Assembly: GCF_014863355.1 (NCBI RefSeq)
Contig: NZ_JACZEP010000023.1
Coordinates: forward strand, 1 to 34,158
Direction of reading: 5' to 3'
From: Aminobacter carboxidus
GTDB lineage: Bacteria > Pseudomonadota > Alphaproteobacteria > Rhizobiales > Rhizobiaceae
DNA: 34,158 nucleotides
Of the stretch, positions 24,618-33,679 are shown piece by piece (within the stretch, counting starts at the first letter, position 1; every line of letters begins with the position of its first letter). A model generated the notes under the pieces. The model worked only from the letters and a program-made list of their open reading frames with translations. It had not been told where the DNA came from and made no database searches. The translations under genes and the position numbers were made by a program.

Positions 24618-25619
24618 ATGCAGGCCGAGATCAAGGCACCCGAGACGGCCATCGAGAAACACACCAGGCGCATCAACTTCGCCCGCCTCGCCTCGATGCG
24701 CGAAGCCGGCCTGATCGTCATCATCCTGGCGCTGTGCATCGCCATGAGTTTTGCTTCGCCCCACTTCCTGACATGGGGCAATTTCCGCGCCATGCTGATG
24801 AGCTTCTCGATCGAGGGCATCGTCGTCGTCGGCATGACCATCCTGCTGATCGTCGGCGGCATCGACCTGTCGGTCGGCTCGGTGGTGTGTTTCTCGATGG
24901 TCGTTTCCGGCGCCTTGTTCCTCGCCGGGCTCGACCCGTGGACCGCGAGCCTGATCGGCATCGGCGTCAGCGCCCTGATCGGTGCCGCCATGGGCTTCTT
25001 CGTGACCGTGGTCGGCCTCAACCACTTCATCACCTCGCTTGCGGCGATGGTCATCGTGCGCGGCCTGTGCCTGGTCATCACCAAGGGCACGCCGCTGTCG
25101 CTGTTCACCTTGCCGCCGGCCTTCAAGGCCATCGGCCAGGGCAGCTTCCACGGCCTGCCTTATGTCATCATCATCTTCGTCGTCGTCGTTGCGATCTTCG
25201 ACTTCCTGCTGCGCCGCGCCACCGCCTTCCGCAAGGTGTTCTACACCGGCTCCAACGAGAAGGCGGCGCAGTTCTCCGGCATCAAGACCAAGCAGGTGAA
25301 GTTCTGGGTGACGGTGCTGTGCTCGACCCTCGCGGGCCTTGCCGGCGTCATCTATATGGCCCGCTTTGGTGCTGCGACCCCGACCTTCGGCGCCGGCATG
25401 GAGCTCAACATCATCGCCGCAGCGGTCATCGGCGGCGCCTCGCTCAATGGCGGCTCGGGCACCATCTTCGGCGCCATCCTGGGCATGGCGCTGCTTTCGG
25501 TGGTCACCAGTTCGCTGATCCTGCTCGACGTCTCGGTCTACTGGCAGGACATGATCAAGGGCTGCATCTTGCTTGCCGCCGTCTCAATCGACCACTTCCT
25601 GCACCGCAAGAAGTCCTGA
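24618..25619 (+). CDS. Sugar ABC transporter permease (RbsC/AraH type)
   Basis: A 333-aa polytopic membrane protein of the BPD_transp_2 family: IVVVGMTILLIVGGIDLSVG (the family hallmark), GFFVTVVGLNHFITSLAAMV, and FYTGSNEKAAQFSGIKTKQVK. GGGAG eight bases upstream supports the ATG at 24618; an ATG at 24588 overlaps the ATPase gene and adds ten unaligned residues. Only one permease gene is present, so the transporter presumably uses a homodimer, unlike the LsrC/LsrD pair of AI-2 importers. Confidence 0.93.
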   Translation: MQAEIKAPETAIEKHTRRINFARLASMREAGLIVIILALCIAMSFASPHFLTWGNFRAMLMSFSIEGIVVVGMTILLIVGGIDLSVGSVVCFSMVVSGALFLAGLDPWTASLIGIGVSALIGAAMGFFVTVVGLNHFITSLAAMVIVRGLCLVITKGTPLSLFTLPPAFKAIGQGSFHGLPYVIIIFVVVVAIFDFLLRRATAFRKVFYTGSNEKAAQFSGIKTKQVKFWVTVLCSTLAGLAGVIYMARFGAATPTFGAGMELNIIAAAVIGGASLNGGSGTIFGAILGMALLSVVTSSLILLDVSVYWQDMIKGCILLAAVSIDHFLHRKKS

Positions 25620-25639
25620 GCATCCGGACGAGACAGATC

Positions 25640-26620
25640 ATGGCACCCCCAAACACCCGCGACGACATATCGACCGTCCGCCAGATGCACCAGGCGCTCG
25701 TGCTGCATTATGTCGAAGGCAAGACCCAGTCCGACATCGCCAGGGAACTCGGCATCTCGCACGCCACCGTCAACCGGTTGATCAAGCGCGGCCACCAGCT
25801 CGGCCTCGTCGAGATCAAGATCAAGTCGCCGATCGACCATCTCGTCGACATCGAGACGCGCCTGGTCGCGCTTGGCGGCATCGAACGCGCCGTCGTCGTA
25901 CCATCGGTATCGGACAATCCGCAGACAGCTTTGCAGCGTGTCGGCGAAGCAGCGGCCAGCCTGCTGCTCGACACCATCAAGGACGGCGACACCATCTCGA
26001 TCACCGGCGGCAAGGGCGTCAGCGCGCTTGTCGCCGGGTTGAAGCCCGGCCGCCGCTACGATGTCGAGGTCATTCCGGCCACCGGTCTCGTCCAGGGCAA
26101 GCACTACACCGACGTCAACCACGTCGCCTCACTAATGGCCGACAAGCTCGGCGGCCGCGCCTACCAGGTCCATGCGCCGCTGTTTGCCGACACGCCGGAG
26201 CAGCGCGAGATGCTGATGGGCGTACGCTCCGTCGCCGACGTCTTCCGCAAGGCGCGCGAGGCCGATGTCGCCGTTGTCGGCATCGGTTCAATCCTGACCG
26301 ACGATTCCAGCTATTACGACCTGCATCCGTCATCGAGCGCCGACCGCCGCGCCATCGAGCAGTCGGGCGCGTCGGGCGAATTGCTCGCCCACCTCATCGA
26401 CCACCGCGGCAAGCTGTGCAGCTACGCGCTCAACCGCTCACTGGTGTCGCTGACATTGGACGAATTCGCCACCATCCCGCGCTCGATCGGCATCGCCAGC
26501 GGGCCGAGCAAGGCAGCGCCGATCCTCAGCGCCATGCGCGGCAACCATCTCGACACCATCGTCACCGACGAGGCGACAAGCCTCCAGATTCTCGACCTTG
26601 CCGAACAGGAGGCAGCATGA
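25640..26620 (+). CDS. SorC-family transcriptional regulator with sugar-binding domain
   Basis: A 326-aa regulator. The N-terminal helix-turn-helix (about 24-51, EGKTQSDIARELGISHATVN) is followed by a SorC/DeoR-type sugar-phosphate binding domain (PF04198-like): GDTISITGGKGVSALVAGLK, TGLVQGKHYTDVNHVASLMA, VAVVGIGSILTDDSSYYDL. EryD of the brucella/rhizobia erythritol locus and LsrR of the AI-2 system belong to this family and sense a phosphorylated substrate. It starts 20 bp after the permease stop and overlaps the next gene by four bases, so it is regulated with its targets. The palindromes at 21779-21820 are likely operators. Confidence 0.92.
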   Translation: MAPPNTRDDISTVRQMHQALVLHYVEGKTQSDIARELGISHATVNRLIKRGHQLGLVEIKIKSPIDHLVDIETRLVALGGIERAVVVPSVSDNPQTALQRVGEAAASLLLDTIKDGDTISITGGKGVSALVAGLKPGRRYDVEVIPATGLVQGKHYTDVNHVASLMADKLGGRAYQVHAPLFADTPEQREMLMGVRSVADVFRKAREADVAVVGIGSILTDDSSYYDLHPSSSADRRAIEQSGASGELLAHLIDHRGKLCSYALNRSLVSLTLDEFATIPRSIGIASGPSKAAPILSAMRGNHLDTIVTDEATSLQILDLAEQEAA

Positions 26621-27612
26621 GCTCCCGACAAATCCAGCGCCGCATCGGCCGCTCCGACGTCTCCGCATCGGCCGTGGGCCTCGGCACCTGGGCGATAGGC
26701 GGCTGGATGTGGGGCGGTACCGACGAGCAGGCCTCGATCCGCGCCATCGAAGCCTCCATCGAGGCTGGCATCAGCCTGATCGACACCGCGCCCGCCTATG
26801 GCCTCGGCCGCAGCGAAGAGATTGTCGGCAAGGCGATCAAAGGCAAGCGCGACAAGGTCGTCATCGCCACAAAATGCGGCCTCAACTGGCATTCCGGCAA
26901 GGGCAACCACTTCTTCGACCAGGACGGCAAGCCGGTGCACCGCTATCTCGGCGCCGACGGCATCGTCCATGAAATCGAGCAGAGCCTGCGCCGGCTCGGC
27001 ACCGATTACATCGACCTCTACATCACCCATTGGCAGGACCCGACGACGCCGATCGCTGAGACCATGGCGACGCTGGAAAAGCTCAAGGCATCGGGCAAGA
27101 TCCGCGCCATCGGCGCATCCAATGTCAGCACTGAAGACCTCGAGCACTATGTCGCCGCAGGCCAGATCGACGCGATCCAGGAACGCTATTCGATGATCGA
27201 CCGCGAGATCGAACAGACCCTGCTGCCGATCACCCAGCGCAACGATGTCGCCACGCTCAGCTACTCCTCGCTGGCACTCGGCCTGCTGACCGGGATGATC
27301 GATCCCTCGCGCGAATTCACCGGCGACGACCAGCGCAAGGACAATCCGCGCTTCTCCCCCGCCAACCGGCAGAAGGTGGCGAAGCTCAGGCAGGCCATCG
27401 CGCCGGTCGCTGCACAGCACAAGGCGTCGATGGCCCAGATCGTCATCGCCTGGACGCTGGCGCAGCCGGGCATCACCTTCGGCCTGTGCGGCGCGCGCAC
27501 TGCCGAACAGGCGCTCGACAATGCCCGGGCCGGCGAAATCACGCTTGGCGCGGACGAACTGGCAATCATCGACACGGCAATCGCCACGCATCTCACCTCA
27601 ATGGATGCCTGA
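26617..27612 (+). CDS. Aldo/keto reductase
   Basis: A 331-aa TIM-barrel NAD(P)H-dependent reductase. The catalytic tetrad is visible as Asp56 and Tyr61 in LIDTAPAYG, Lys86 in VVIATKCG, and His138 in LYITHWQDP; IRAIGASNVS and the C-terminal GLCGARTAEQALDN (cofactor phosphate region) are also typical. It resembles the AKR11/IolS-like group. Its ATG overlaps the SorC stop (ATGA), with AGGAGG seven bases upstream. In this operon it could reduce an aldehyde produced by the aldolase, or interconvert polyol and sugar forms of the substrate before phosphorylation. Confidence 0.92.
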   Translation: MSSRQIQRRIGRSDVSASAVGLGTWAIGGWMWGGTDEQASIRAIEASIEAGISLIDTAPAYGLGRSEEIVGKAIKGKRDKVVIATKCGLNWHSGKGNHFFDQDGKPVHRYLGADGIVHEIEQSLRRLGTDYIDLYITHWQDPTTPIAETMATLEKLKASGKIRAIGASNVSTEDLEHYVAAGQIDAIQERYSMIDREIEQTLLPITQRNDVATLSYSSLALGLLTGMIDPSREFTGDDQRKDNPRFSPANRQKVAKLRQAIAPVAAQHKASMAQIVIAWTLAQPGITFGLCGARTAEQALDNARAGEITLGADELAIIDTAIATHLTSMDA

Positions 27613-27631
27613 GCGAAAAGGCACAGCCCAC

Positions 27632-29344
27632 ATGAACCGCAACGACACACTCGCCGCTCTGCGAGAGCGGCCCGATATTGCCGTGCTTGTCATAGGCGGC
27701 GGCATCAACGGCATCTCGGTGTTCCGCGAGCTCGCCCTGCAAGGCGTCGACGTCTTGCTGGTCGACAAGGCCGACTATTGCTCAGGCGCCAGTGCCGCCC
27801 TGTCGCGCATGGTGCATGGTGGCCTGCGCTATCTCGAAAACGGCGAGTTCAAGCTGGTGCGGGAATCGCTGGTCGAGCGCGACCGGTTGTTGAAGAACGC
27901 CCCGCACTATGTCGCGCCGCTGCCAACGACGGTGCCGATCTTCGACACCTTCTCCGGCATCGCCAATGGCGCGGTCCGTTTCCTCGGCCTGACGCGCAAT
28001 CCCAGCCGCCGTGGCGCGCTGGTGATTAAGGCCGGCCTGACCATGTACGACCTGTTCACGGCAACACGGCGATTGATGCCCAAGCACCGCTTCCGCGGCC
28101 GTGCCGAAACCCTCAAGGCCTGGCCTGATATCAATCCCGATATCCGCAGCTCCGCCACCTATTACGACGCCTGGGTCAGCCGTCCCGAGCGCCTTGGCCT
28201 CGAAATGCTGTTCGACGCCATGGCATCGAGCCCGACCGCGCGCGCCCTGAACTACGCCACGGTCGCCGCATCTAACGAAGGCCTCGCCCTCACCGACAGC
28301 TTGAGCGGCGAGAAGTTGCCGCTCCGCCCGAAGCTGATCATCAACGCCACCGGCGGCTGGATCGACCTGACCAACAAGGCCATTGGCGCTTCGGCACCGC
28401 GCATGATGGGCGGCACCAAGGGGTCGCACCTGATCGTCGACAATGCCGAGCTTTACGACGCGCTTGGCGGCCACATGGTCTATTACGAAAACGAGGATGG
28501 CCGCATCTGCATCCTGTTTCCTTATCTCGGCAAGGTGCTGATCGGCTCGACCGACATCCGCGTCGACGACCCGGACCAGGTCCGCTGCGACGACGATGAG
28601 CGCAGCTACATCCTGCAGTCACTGGCTTTCGTGTTCCCCTCGATCGCCATAACCGACAATGAGATCGTCTTCCGCTTCTCCGGCGTGCGGCCCCTGCCCG
28701 CCAGCGACGACAGCTTCACCGGGCGCATTCCACGCGATCATTTCTGCGAGTTTGTCGAGCCGAGCGACGGCCTGCCGGCAACTCTGTGCATGATCGGCGG
28801 CAAGTGGACGACCTTCCGCTCCTTTGGCGAGATGGCCGCCGACATGGCGCTGCAACGGCTTGGCCTCAGGCGCAGATCAGGCACCGAAGATCTCGCCATT
28901 GGCGGTGGCCGCGACTTTCCTGCCGACCCGGACAAGTGGTGTGTCGCCTTTGGCGCCAGGCACGTCGTGCCGGTCGAACGCGCAAAAGTCCTGCTTGAGC
29001 GCTACGGCACGTCGGCGGTGGATTTCGCGACCGACCTCGCCTCCGACCCGATGCTGGCGGGATCGACCTACTCGACCGGCGAGATCCGCCTGATTGTCGC
29101 GCGCGAGCAGGTCGAATGCCTCGCCGACATTTTCCTGCGCCGCACCACCATCGCCATTTCGGGCGGCCTCAGCCTTGCCCTTATCGACGCCGTGCTTGGC
29201 ATCCTCACCGAGCACAAGGGTTGGAGCACGGCCCAGGCCGCTGCCGAACGCACGGCCTTCCTCGCTCTGCTCGCCCACCAGCATGGCATCGCCATCTCAG
29301 ATCTCTCCCAGACGAACGACAAAAGGAGCGCCCTATGCGCCTGA
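27632..29344 (+). CDS. FAD-dependent polyol-phosphate dehydrogenase (GlpD/EryB-like)
   Basis: A 570-aa flavoprotein of the glycerol-3-phosphate dehydrogenase family. It has the FAD-binding VLVIGGGINGISVFREL (18-34) and the GlpD signature SRMVHGGLRYLENGEFKLVR ESLVERDRLL (from about 58), plus GTKGSHLIVD and MIGGKWTTFRSFGE in the second half and a C-terminal helical domain. GlpD enzymes oxidise C2 of a polyol phosphate and pass electrons to quinone at the membrane. EryB of erythritol loci is a paralogue. The neighbouring FGGY kinase and aldolase suggest its substrate is the kinase product, yielding a ketose-1-phosphate. The ATG at 27632 follows an AAAAGG-type site. Confidence 0.9.
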   Translation: MNRNDTLAALRERPDIAVLVIGGGINGISVFRELALQGVDVLLVDKADYCSGASAALSRMVHGGLRYLENGEFKLVRESLVERDRLLKNAPHYVAPLPTTVPIFDTFSGIANGAVRFLGLTRNPSRRGALVIKAGLTMYDLFTATRRLMPKHRFRGRAETLKAWPDINPDIRSSATYYDAWVSRPERLGLEMLFDAMASSPTARALNYATVAASNEGLALTDSLSGEKLPLRPKLIINATGGWIDLTNKAIGASAPRMMGGTKGSHLIVDNAELYDALGGHMVYYENEDGRICILFPYLGKVLIGSTDIRVDDPDQVRCDDDERSYILQSLAFVFPSIAITDNEIVFRFSGVRPLPASDDSFTGRIPRDHFCEFVEPSDGLPATLCMIGGKWTTFRSFGEMAADMALQRLGLRRRSGTEDLAIGGGRDFPADPDKWCVAFGARHVVPVERAKVLLERYGTSAVDFATDLASDPMLAGSTYSTGEIRLIVAREQVECLADIFLRRTTIAISGGLSLALIDAVLGILTEHKGWSTAQAAAERTAFLALLAHQHGIAISDLSQTNDKRSALCA

Positions 29345-30177
29345 ACCACAAAGTCCGCATGAACCGGCTCTTCACCGGCGGCCGCTGCCTCGACGTCGCC
29401 ATCGATCACGGAGTCTGCAACGAACCGAGCTTCCTCAACGGGCTCGAGGACATGGCAGGCGTGGTCGCGCAGCTGGTCAAGGCCGGTCCCGACGCCATCC
29501 AGATGAACTACGGCCAGGCCGACCTGCTGCAGGCGGTGCCGGGCAAGGACAAGCCGGCACTGGTCATGCGCATCGACATGGGCAACCCCTACAACAAGAT
29601 CCGCCACCGGGCGATGTGGGCGCTGCTGCAGAACGAGGCAGAGCCGTTGGTTGGCGCCCTCGAGATGGATGCGGCCTGCGTCGTGGTCAATCTGTTCATG
29701 CTGCCCGACGAGCCGGACCTGTTTCGGCAATGCGTCCAGAACATCGCCCGTGTCCGCGCCGACTGCGAAAAATACGGCCTGCCGCTGATGATCGAGCCGC
29801 TGGCCATGTTGCCGGTCGACCAGAGCGGCGGCTACATGGTCGACGGCGATGCCGAAAAGATCGTCACCCTGACCCGGCTCGCCCGCGAGATGGGTGCCGA
29901 CATCATCAAGGCCGACCCGACCACCGATCCCAACGATTTCCACCGCGTCGTCGAGGCGGCGCGCTGCCCGGTGCTGGTGCGCGGCGGCGGCAAGGAAGAC
30001 CTGCGCGCCGTGTTCGACAAGTCGGCGGCCCTGATGGCGCAGGGCGCGATGGGGATGGTCTATGGCCGCAATATCTACCAGCATGCCAATCCGAGCGCTG
30101 TCGTGCGCGGACTGATGGCGATCATCCACGACGGTGCGGATGGTGCCACGGCCTTCGACCTGTACAAGCAGGCCTGA
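29335..30177 (+). CDS. Class I aldolase, DhnA/LsrF (DeoC/LacD) family
   Basis: A 280-aa TIM-barrel protein. CLDVAIDHGV (18-27) is the DHG motif of DhnA-type fructose-bisphosphate aldolases and LsrF. The probable Schiff-base lysine is Lys192 in GADIIKADP; the phosphate-binding segment is CPVLVRGGGKED (211-222), followed by MGMVYGRNIYQHANP, very like LsrF's GVDMGRNIFQ. It likely cleaves a ketose phosphate to DHAP and an aldehyde, or acts as a thiolase as LsrF does. AAAGGAG precedes the ATG, which overlaps the dehydrogenase gene by ten bases. Confidence 0.87.
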   Translation: MRLNHKVRMNRLFTGGRCLDVAIDHGVCNEPSFLNGLEDMAGVVAQLVKAGPDAIQMNYGQADLLQAVPGKDKPALVMRIDMGNPYNKIRHRAMWALLQNEAEPLVGALEMDAACVVVNLFMLPDEPDLFRQCVQNIARVRADCEKYGLPLMIEPLAMLPVDQSGGYMVDGDAEKIVTLTRLAREMGADIIKADPTTDPNDFHRVVEAARCPVLVRGGGKEDLRAVFDKSAALMAQGAMGMVYGRNIYQHANPSAVVRGLMAIIHDGADGATAFDLYKQA

Positions 30178-30199
30178 GCAGCGGCATCGGGAGGAGCCA

Positions 30200-31747
30200 A
30201 TGGGCACGTATATTCTCGGCCTCGATGCCGGCAACACCGTCATCAAGGCGATCATCTTCGACACGCAAGGGCGCGAACTGGCGCTCGCCGCCTGCGACGG
30301 CCACTCGTCCATGCCCAAGCCTGGCCATGTCGAGCGCGACCTCGACGAGCTCTGGCGCAACGCGGTCGCCGTCATCGGCCAGTGCATCGACAAGGCCGGC
30401 ATCGACGCAAGCGAGATCGTCGCCGTCGGCTGCGCCGGGCATGGCAACGGCCTCTACGCGCTCGACCGCCACGGTGCGCCACTTGTCGGCATCCAGTCGC
30501 TCGACACCCGCGCTGTCGGCATCGTCGACGAATGGGCCGAGCAGAATGTCGGCGACCGCACCTATGTCCATTGCCTGCAAAAGCCGTGGGCGGCACAGAC
30601 GCCGACCCTGCTCGCCTGGCTCAAGCGCCATGCGCCGGAGCTGTTCAGCCGCATCGGCACGGTGTTCCTGTGCAAGGATTTTGTCGTCAACAGGCTGACC
30701 GGCGCGCGTTCGACCGACACCACTGACATGTCGGGCTGCGGCCTGCTGCAGATGCCCGGCAGGCGCTACGATCAAGACTTGCTCGCCGCCTATGGTCTCG
30801 GCGACTGCATGGCGCTTTTGCCGCCGGTGCTGGAATCGGCCGACATTGCCGGCCATGTCACATCTGATGTCGCGGCCCTGACCGGGCTGCGCGCCGGCAC
30901 ACCCGTCGTCGCCGGCCTGTTCGACGTCGTCGCCAGCGCCCTCGGCTCCGGCGTCACCCGCACCGGAGCGGCATCGATCATCGCCGGCACCTGGAGCGTC
31001 AACCAGGTCATCACCGACGAGCCGATCCGCGATCCCTCTATCTTCATGCTCTCGACCTTCGATCCCAGCCGCTATCTGGCGATCGAATCGAGCGCGACGT
31101 CGGCTGCCAATCTCGAATGGATCGTCCGCGAGTTCCTCGAACATGGCCATGACACTGCCGCCTCGCCGTTCGAATTGTGCAGCGAGCTCGTCGCCTCGGT
31201 CGATCCCGACGGTGACATCCCGATCTACCACCCCTTCCTTTACGGCTCGCAGCAGAACGGCCACGCCCGCGCCGGCTTTTACGGCATCGCCGGCTGGCAC
31301 AGCCGGGCGCATTTGCTACGCGCGCTGTTTGAGGGCGTCGCTTTCGAACACAAGCGCCATGTCGAGACCTTGCGCAAGGCGGGAGCCGTCTTTGACCAGG
31401 TCGTCTTGTCTGGCGGCGGCTCGCGCAGCGCCATCTGGCCGCAGATCTTCGCCGACGTGCTCGGCGTTCCCGTCACCGTGGCGCGCAGCCGCGAGACCGG
31501 CGCGCTCGGTGCGGCGATTGCCGCGGCTACCTGCGTCGGCATCTTTGCGGACTACAGTACCGGCGCAGCCGCAATGACGGCGGCAGCGCGCCACTATACG
31601 CCCAATGGCGCGATTGCCCCTGTCTATTCCAGGCGCTATCGCCTGTATGGCGAGATCAACCAGGCGATGACGCCGATCTGGCAGCGCATCGCCCCCGAAC
31701 AGGCATCTGGGCAGGCAACTGAGAAGTCTAAGCAGGCACCGCAGTGA
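30200..31747 (+). CDS. FGGY-family carbohydrate kinase (EryA/LyxK-like)
   Basis: A 515-aa kinase with the two actin-like domains of the FGGY family: phosphate-binding [20 protein letters not shown] (4-23), [17 protein letters not shown], and the catalytic-base region [19 protein letters not shown] with Asp about 242, then [20 protein letters not shown] near the C terminus. The wording is closer to E. coli L-xylulose kinase and rhizobial erythritol kinase than to LsrK or GlpK. It would phosphorylate the imported polyol or ketose with ATP. GGGAGGAG precedes the ATG at 30200, 22 bp after the aldolase stop. Confidence 0.91.
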   Translation: MGTYILGLDAGNTVIKAIIFDTQGRELALAACDGHSSMPKPGHVERDLDELWRNAVAVIGQCIDKAGIDASEIVAVGCAGHGNGLYALDRHGAPLVGIQSLDTRAVGIVDEWAEQNVGDRTYVHCLQKPWAAQTPTLLAWLKRHAPELFSRIGTVFLCKDFVVNRLTGARSTDTTDMSGCGLLQMPGRRYDQDLLAAYGLGDCMALLPPVLESADIAGHVTSDVAALTGLRAGTPVVAGLFDVVASALGSGVTRTGAASIIAGTWSVNQVITDEPIRDPSIFMLSTFDPSRYLAIESSATSAANLEWIVREFLEHGHDTAASPFELCSELVASVDPDGDIPIYHPFLYGSQQNGHARAGFYGIAGWHSRAHLLRALFEGVAFEHKRHVETLRKAGAVFDQVVLSGGGSRSAIWPQIFADVLGVPVTVARSRETGALGAAIAAATCVGIFADYSTGAAAMTAAARHYTPNGAIAPVYSRRYRLYGEINQAMTPIWQRIAPEQASGQATEKSKQAPQ

Positions 31748-33360
31748 CCGAAGCATCCTCATCATTTGGCGACTACGACTACGTCATCGTTGGTGCCGGC
31801 TCCGCCGGATGCGTGCTCGCCAACCGGCTGTCCGCCGACCCGCGTACGCGCGTGCTCCTGCTCGAAGCCGGCGGTTCCGACCGCTACCACTGGGTCAACA
31901 TCCCGATCGGCTACCTCTACTGCATGGGCAATCCGCGCACCGACTGGCTGATGAAGACCGAGCCGGAAGCCGGCCTCAATGGCCGCAGCCTCAACTATCC
32001 CCGCGGCAAGGTTCTGGGCGGCTGCTCGTCGATCAACGGCATGATCTACATGCGCGGCCAGGCCGCCGACTATGACGGCTGGCGCCAGGCCGGCAATGCC
32101 GGCTGGGGCTGGGACGACGTGTTGCCCTATTTCCTCAAGTCGGAGGACTATCACGGCGGCAACAGCGCTATGCATGGTTCTGGCGGCGAATGGCGCATCG
32201 AAAAGCAGCGCCTGTCCTGGCCGATCCTCGATGCCTTCCGCGACGCCGCCGAGGAGCTTGGCATCCCGCGCACCGACGATTTCAACACCGGCACCAATGA
32301 AGGCTCCGGCTATTTCGAGGTCAACCAGCGAGGCGGCGTGCGCTGGAACACCTCCAAGGCCTTCCTGCGCGGCATCAGCGATCGCAACAATTTGCGTGTC
32401 GTCACAGGTGCTGAGACCGAACGGCTTGAATTGGACGGCCGCCGCGTCACCGGCCTGGTCTTCCGCAAGGACGGGCAGTTGCATCGGGTCAAGGCTGGCC
32501 AGACCATCCTCGCCGCCGGCGCCATCAACTCGCCGAAGATTCTCGAGCTTTCCGGCATCGGCCAGCCGGAGCTGCTTTCACGCCTCGGCATCGAAGTCCG
32601 CCATGCGCTGGCAGGCGTCGGCGAAAACCTGCAGGACCATCTGCAGATTCGCACCGTATTCAAGGTGACGGGTGCAGCGACACTCAACCAGCGCTACCAC
32701 AATCTGTTCAGCCGCGCCGCCATGGGTCTCGAATATGCGTTGAAGCGCAGCGGCCCGCTGTCGATGGCGCCGAGCCAGCTCGGCATCTTCGCCAAGAGCG
32801 ATCCGCGCCTCGCAACGCCCGATCTCGAATATCATGTTCAGCCGCTCAGCACCGACCGGCTCGGCGAGCCGCTGCACCGCTTTCCCGCTGTCACCGTGTC
32901 GGTCTGCAACCTGCGCCCGCAAAGCCGAGGCACGGTGCACATGGCATCGGTCAACGCACGCGAGGCGGCGAAGATCCAGCCGAACTACCTCTCCACCGAA
33001 GGCGACCGCGACACGGCCATTGCCTCGCTGCGCCATGTCCGCCGCCTGATGAAAGCAAAAGCCGTGGCGCGTTTTGCGCCCGAGGAGATGTTGCCCGGCA
33101 CGCAATATGACAGCGACGAAGACCTGCTGCGCAAGGCCGGCGACATCGGCACGACGATCTTCCACCCTGTCGGCACCTGCAAGATGGGTTCGGATGCCAT
33201 GGCCGTGGTCGACGACCGGCTGCGCGTGCATGGCCTCGATGGCCTGCGTGTCGTCGATGCCTCGATCATGCCGACGATCGTCTCCGGCAACACCAACTCA
33301 CCCGTCATCATGATCGCCGAAAAGGCGGCCGAAATGATCCTCGGGGATCGCCGCGCCTAG
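31744..33360 (+). CDS. GMC-family FAD oxidoreductase
   Basis: A 538-aa glucose-methanol-choline oxidoreductase: FAD-binding [20 protein letters not shown] (12-31), LLLEAGGSD, the GMC signature [40 protein letters not shown], and the C-terminal [10 protein letters not shown] with the active His (about 474) and [11 protein letters not shown]. Such enzymes oxidise alcohols to aldehydes. It has no signal peptide. A GTG start overlaps the kinase stop by four bases (GTGA), so it closes the operon. It may oxidise the polyol directly, offering a second entry route beside the kinase. Its stop codon lies inside repeat copy B. Confidence 0.92.
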   Translation: MTEASSSFGDYDYVIVGAGSAGCVLANRLSADPRTRVLLLEAGGSDRYHWVNIPIGYLYCMGNPRTDWLMKTEPEAGLNGRSLNYPRGKVLGGCSSINGMIYMRGQAADYDGWRQAGNAGWGWDDVLPYFLKSEDYHGGNSAMHGSGGEWRIEKQRLSWPILDAFRDAAEELGIPRTDDFNTGTNEGSGYFEVNQRGGVRWNTSKAFLRGISDRNNLRVVTGAETERLELDGRRVTGLVFRKDGQLHRVKAGQTILAAGAINSPKILELSGIGQPELLSRLGIEVRHALAGVGENLQDHLQIRTVFKVTGAATLNQRYHNLFSRAAMGLEYALKRSGPLSMAPSQLGIFAKSDPRLATPDLEYHVQPLSTDRLGEPLHRFPAVTVSVCNLRPQSRGTVHMASVNAREAAKIQPNYLSTEGDRDTAIASLRHVRRLMKAKAVARFAPEEMLPGTQYDSDEDLLRKAGDIGTTIFHPVGTCKMGSDAMAVVDDRLRVHGLDGLRVVDASIMPTIVSGNTNSPVIMIAEKAAEMILGDRRA

Positions 33361-33462
33361 AGCAATTCCAGGAAAAGTGCGTAGCGGTTTTCCGTCCGGA
33401 ATTGCGCAAAAACAAGAAGATAGAGAGATTCCGTGATTCGAAGAAAGGCGGAAACGCTCTAG
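33355..33462. repeat. MITE-like repeat, copy B with terminal inverted repeats
   Basis: A ~106-bp element bounded by 7-bp terminal inverted repeats, CTAGAGC (33357-33363) and GCTCTAG (33456-33462). It contains an inner palindrome, GCAATTCC/GGAATTGC (33362-33369 with 33397-33404). It matches copy A at 14830-14925 in the opposite orientation. The first terminal repeat supplies the TAG stop codon of the GMC gene. Confidence 0.9.
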
Positions 33463-33616
33463 CTGGAGCATGTTCCCAAAGCTCCAGTCATTCATTTGCC
33501 TTTTCTTGCCGCTGGATTCATCGGTGCGATCGTGCGCATCAACGTCATGGCAAGGCCCACGTCTTCGAGGACGCGGCCTAACCAAATTGTCGGAGTCACC
33601 CGCCGCTACCAACAGA
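33463..33616. other. Intergenic region, no gene seen
   Basis: Between the repeat and the terminator. It contains a short hairpin-prone stretch (CGTCTTCGAGGACG, 33559-33572) and short open frames without family resemblance. Confidence 0.4.
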
Positions 33617-33640
33617 AAGCCCCGCGTTTGCGGGGCTTTT
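33617..33640. terminator. Bidirectional intrinsic terminator
   Basis: A perfect 9-bp stem with a GTTT loop (AAGCCCCGC-GTTT-GCGGGGCTT) followed by TT on the plus strand and preceded by GAA, which gives a TTTC tract on the minus strand. It lies between the convergent GMC and aminomethyltransferase genes and can serve both. Confidence 0.88.
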
Positions 33641-33679
33641 GCGTTGTGTGCCGTCGTTGCGGCGATGGTGCGGTACCGC

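Noticed and set aside
29068-30447. 459-codon minus-strand frame over the aldolase gene
   Set aside because: It is a shadow of three real plus-strand genes and has no recognisable domain.
21943-33360. Canonical AI-2 (lsr) uptake operon
   Set aside because: There is one permease rather than two, no LsrG, and the kinase is closer to EryA/LyxK; a GlpD-like dehydrogenase and GMC enzyme are not part of lsr.
21943-33360. Canonical erythritol (ery) operon
   Set aside because: EryC, EryH and EryI isomerases are missing and an aldolase and aldo/keto reductase are present instead.
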